From CAYVFC01 sp964450715 (GTDB lineage Bacteria; Myxococcota_A; Polyangia; Polyangiales; JAFGIB01): a DNA stretch of 33,697 bases. The notes under the pieces were generated by a model. The model was not told the origin of the DNA. It was given only the letters and a program-made list of their open reading frames with translations, and ran no database searches. Below are positions 31,575 to 33,697 of the stretch, piece by piece. The first letter of the stretch is position 1. Each line of letters begins with the position of its first letter. The stretch is from assembly GCA_964450715.1 (NCBI GenBank), contig CAYVFC010000090.1, positions 1-33,697 of the forward strand, given 5' to 3'. The translations under genes and the position numbers were made by a program.

Positions 31575-33536
31575 ATGGATATCAACGAGCTTCCGGACCG
31601 TTCGGGCCAGGTGCTGAAAGCAAAGTACCGGCTCGAACACAGGCTCGGCATCGGGGGCATGGCCGAAGTCTACCGGGCTCGTAACGTGATGGTGGACCGC
31701 ACGGTGGCCATCAAGCTTCTGCATCGAGAGCACGCGTCCAACCGGCACGTGGTAGATCGCTTTTTACAGGAGGCGCGGGCGGCGAACTTCGTCCGCCATC
31801 CCAACGTGGTCGAGGTGCTGGACATCGATACGGACGAGAACGGCGCGCCCTTCATCGTGCAGGAGTACCTGGAAGGCGAGGATCTGGCTTCCAGGCTGGA
31901 GAAGAGCGGAACCGGCCTGCCCTTTCAGACCGCCGTGCGCATGCTGCTTCCCGTTATCAAGGCCATCGGCGTGGCCCACGAGAAGGGCCTGGTCCACCGC
32001 GACCTCAAGCCGGAGAACATCTACCTGGCCTCACAACGCGGAACGGTCGTCCCCAAGGTCCTGGACTTCGGTATCTCCAAGATGCCCTTGGAAAAGGGCA
32101 GTAGCAGCCTGACCATGACCGGCACCGTGCTGGGCAGCCCGGCCTATATGTCGCCCGAGCAGATCCAGGACTCGCAGTCGGTCGATCCGCGAACGGACGT
32201 GTGGTCCCTGGGGGTCATCCTCTACAGAACTCTGACCGGACAGCTCCCCTACAGCGCCGAATCCCCGGCCGCTCTCTTCGTAAAGATATGCACGACCGAT
32301 CCCGAGCCGCTGGAAAAGGCGCGACCCGGGCTTCCACCCGGGCTGAACGGAGCGGTATCGCGCTGCTTGCAGCGCGACCCGACCGCGCGCTTCAAGGATG
32401 CCAACGAGCTGTACACCGAGGTCTCGCTGGTAATGGAAGCGGGTGCAGCCGCGGTGAGTAAGCCACTGCCGACGGCCAGACAGCCCTCTCCGCCCGTCCC
32501 CTCCCGGGCGCCTTCGCCTCCGCGGAAAGCAGCGCCCGTGCCCGCGCCAGTACCCTCCGCGGCACCAGCGGCGCGGCCGGCGCAACCGGCGGGCGGCCCG
32601 GCAGGACCCACCCCCTCGGCACAGCCCGCCGGCGCGGGAGGCGCCTGGGAGTGGGGGGAGATCGACAGCCTCGGCAAGGGCGCTCCCCCCCCAAGGAAAC
32701 CGCAGCCGAAACCCGAGATGACGCTCGACCGCTCCTCGGCACCCTATGCCGGGGACAAGCCGAAACGGCAGGAACAGCCCAAGCCATCAAAGGAGCGCCA
32801 GCGCGCGGCCAGGCGCGAGCGCATCGCCGGGGCGCAGCGTCCGACCAGGGAGCCGCTCGACGCGCGCGCGCAACCGCTGGCGGTAAGCCGCCCCGCTCCG
32901 GCGCGGCGCGTGGCTCCGGTGGTTCCGGTGCACCGGATGGCGGCCGAGGCGCAGGGCGGGTCGTTCGACAAGGCCGTCCTGCTCAATACGATCATGGCCG
33001 TGGTACTGGTGATCGGCGTCTTCTACCTGGTCCGGCAAATCGGCCCCGCGTCGCAGGATCCCGCACGAGCCGGGCTCGGCCCCCGTTCCGTCGTGCCCAT
33101 GCTCTTCGCGACCGGGGTGTTTCTGGTCGGCTCGGTACAGCTGGGATTGAAGGCACTAAGCGTCTCCTCGCTGTCGTTACTGGTCGCCGATGCCGGGCTG
33201 TTCGGGGTGACCGGCTGCGCTGCTGTGGCGGCCTGGTCGCTGCACGCTCCCGAGTCGGGAGCCGCCGCACTTCTGCCCACGACGACCGGGTTGGTGGCCT
33301 GGGCGGGAGCGGCCGTCCCCCTGGGCCTGGCAGGCTACGGCCTGGCGAAAGCCCGGGAGGGCTTTCAGGCGGAAAACAGCTCCGGATTGGCCGAGGCGGT
33401 CGTAATACTCGTTCTGTCTATCGGTGCGCTGATCGCAAGCGTGAACCTCGGTATCAATGCTATGCAGAGCAAAAAGATGCCCGGGGTAGAAATGGAACTG
33501 GATAGCTTCAAGCCGGGCGTCATCAACGTCGAGTAG
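31575..33536 (+). CDS. Ser/Thr protein kinase with C-terminal multi-pass membrane domain
   Basis: A 653-residue protein. Residues 19-285 are a complete Hanks-type kinase: GIGGMAEVY (25-33), Lys47 in VAIK, Glu66 of helix C, HRDLKPENIYL (141-151), DFG (164-166), activation loop ending GSPAYMSPEQ, and DVWSLGVILY. All catalytic residues are present. Residues 290-470 are a Pro/Ala- and basic-rich linker. From about 470 there are five hydrophobic segments and a short tail. The kinase domain is therefore cytoplasmic and tethered from its C-terminus by a bundle, not the usual single helix plus PASTA or TPR sensor. The ATG at 31575 is preceded by GGGGG; a TTG nine bases earlier is less likely. It is probably monocistronic. 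Confidence 0.94.
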   Translation: MDINELPDRSGQVLKAKYRLEHRLGIGGMAEVYRARNVMVDRTVAIKLLHREHASNRHVVDRFLQEARAANFVRHPNVVEVLDIDTDENGAPFIVQEYLEGEDLASRLEKSGTGLPFQTAVRMLLPVIKAIGVAHEKGLVHRDLKPENIYLASQRGTVVPKVLDFGISKMPLEKGSSSLTMTGTVLGSPAYMSPEQIQDSQSVDPRTDVWSLGVILYRTLTGQLPYSAESPAALFVKICTTDPEPLEKARPGLPPGLNGAVSRCLQRDPTARFKDANELYTEVSLVMEAGAAAVSKPLPTARQPSPPVPSRAPSPPRKAAPVPAPVPSAAPAARPAQPAGGPAGPTPSAQPAGAGGAWEWGEIDSLGKGAPPPRKPQPKPEMTLDRSSAPYAGDKPKRQEQPKPSKERQRAARRERIAGAQRPTREPLDARAQPLAVSRPAPARRVAPVVPVHRMAAEAQGGSFDKAVLLNTIMAVVLVIGVFYLVRQIGPASQDPARAGLGPRSVVPMLFATGVFLVGSVQLGLKALSVSSLSLLVADAGLFGVTGCAAVAAWSLHAPESGAAALLPTTTGLVAWAGAAVPLGLAGYGLAKAREGFQAENSSGLAEAVVILVLSIGALIASVNLGINAMQSKKMPGVEMELDSFKPGVINVE

Positions 33537-33639
33537 GCGACTGTAGAGAAAAGCAGGGGCAAACCGACACCATGCTGGTCATGCGCTCCATCGGCGCCAC
33601 CCACCGCGTATGGGCCAATCCGGCGGCGAAGAAGCTCGT

Positions 33640-33697
33640 CGATCTCGACAGCCGGGGAAGGCGCGACGACGAGCAATAGCAGCGCTATTTCGAGGAG
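33640..33697 (+). repeat. Palindromic intergenic element, copy 3 (cut by window end)
   Basis: GGCGCGACGACGAG.AATAGC-AGC-GCTATT-TCGAGGAG is nearly identical to the left part and core of copy 2 (central hairpin at 33675-33689). The left outer sequence has no match to copy 2, and the right arm lies beyond the window. It begins about 100 bp after the kinase stop. Confidence 0.85.

Overview
This is a GC-rich chromosomal segment that reads like a deltaproteobacterium in the broad sense, most likely Myxococcota or a close relative. That placement is an inference. It rests on a FrzS-like pseudo-receiver/coiled-coil protein, a Ser/Thr kinase with a membrane tail, a sulfatase-like protein fused to HEAT repeats, a very long acidic/proline-rich extension on a methyltransferase, and a possible myxobacterial-type LexA box. 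There is no rRNA operon, prophage, recognisable transposase or CRISPR array. The one RNA gene is tRNA-Cys.

Layout. 1-340 is a 51-bp tandem repeat array whose units each fold into a small hairpin. 572-4669 is a minus-strand set: thiolase, haem-binding-domain protein, DUF362 protein. Across a 390-bp divergent gap with an IscR-type palindrome lies a lipoprotein di-haem cytochrome c peroxidase (5060-6292, plus). 6303-10520 is a minus-strand operon: phosphatidylserine decarboxylase, a repeat-rich methyltransferase and an LCM-type methyltransferase. 11012-14327 holds, on the plus strand, a UbiB/ABC1 kinase-like protein, an unknown 167-residue protein and LexA. 14452-19189 is an envelope O-acylation block: an SGNH hydrolase facing a second SGNH hydrolase that is coupled to an MBOAT acyltransferase. 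19559-22521 has the FrzS-like protein, an unknown helical-repeat protein and TatA. 22782-31463 holds a sulfotransferase, tRNA-Cys, the sulfatase-HEAT protein, an SDR, a YfhO-type membrane protein and a small anchored protein. 31575-33536 is the Ser/Thr kinase.

The envelope is the main theme: phospholipid synthesis (psd), O-acylation (MBOAT plus SGNH pair), sulfation or phospho-transfer, YfhO-type glycosyl transfer, and Tat export.

The most unusual content is intergenic. Between 10.6 and 19.5 kb nearly every larger gap is filled by a long palindrome. Four copies of one family (10664-10751, 16015-16166, 19233-19393, and one cut off by the window end at about 33640-33697) share a hairpin core with compensatory base changes, while their outer arms differ in sequence yet are self-complementary where they can be seen. 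Two unrelated long inverted repeats flank lexA, and a degenerate GTCATTTC-type palindrome lies at 19415-19483. I see no textbook defence or biosynthetic system. The palindrome family and the IscR-type box are the observations I would follow first.
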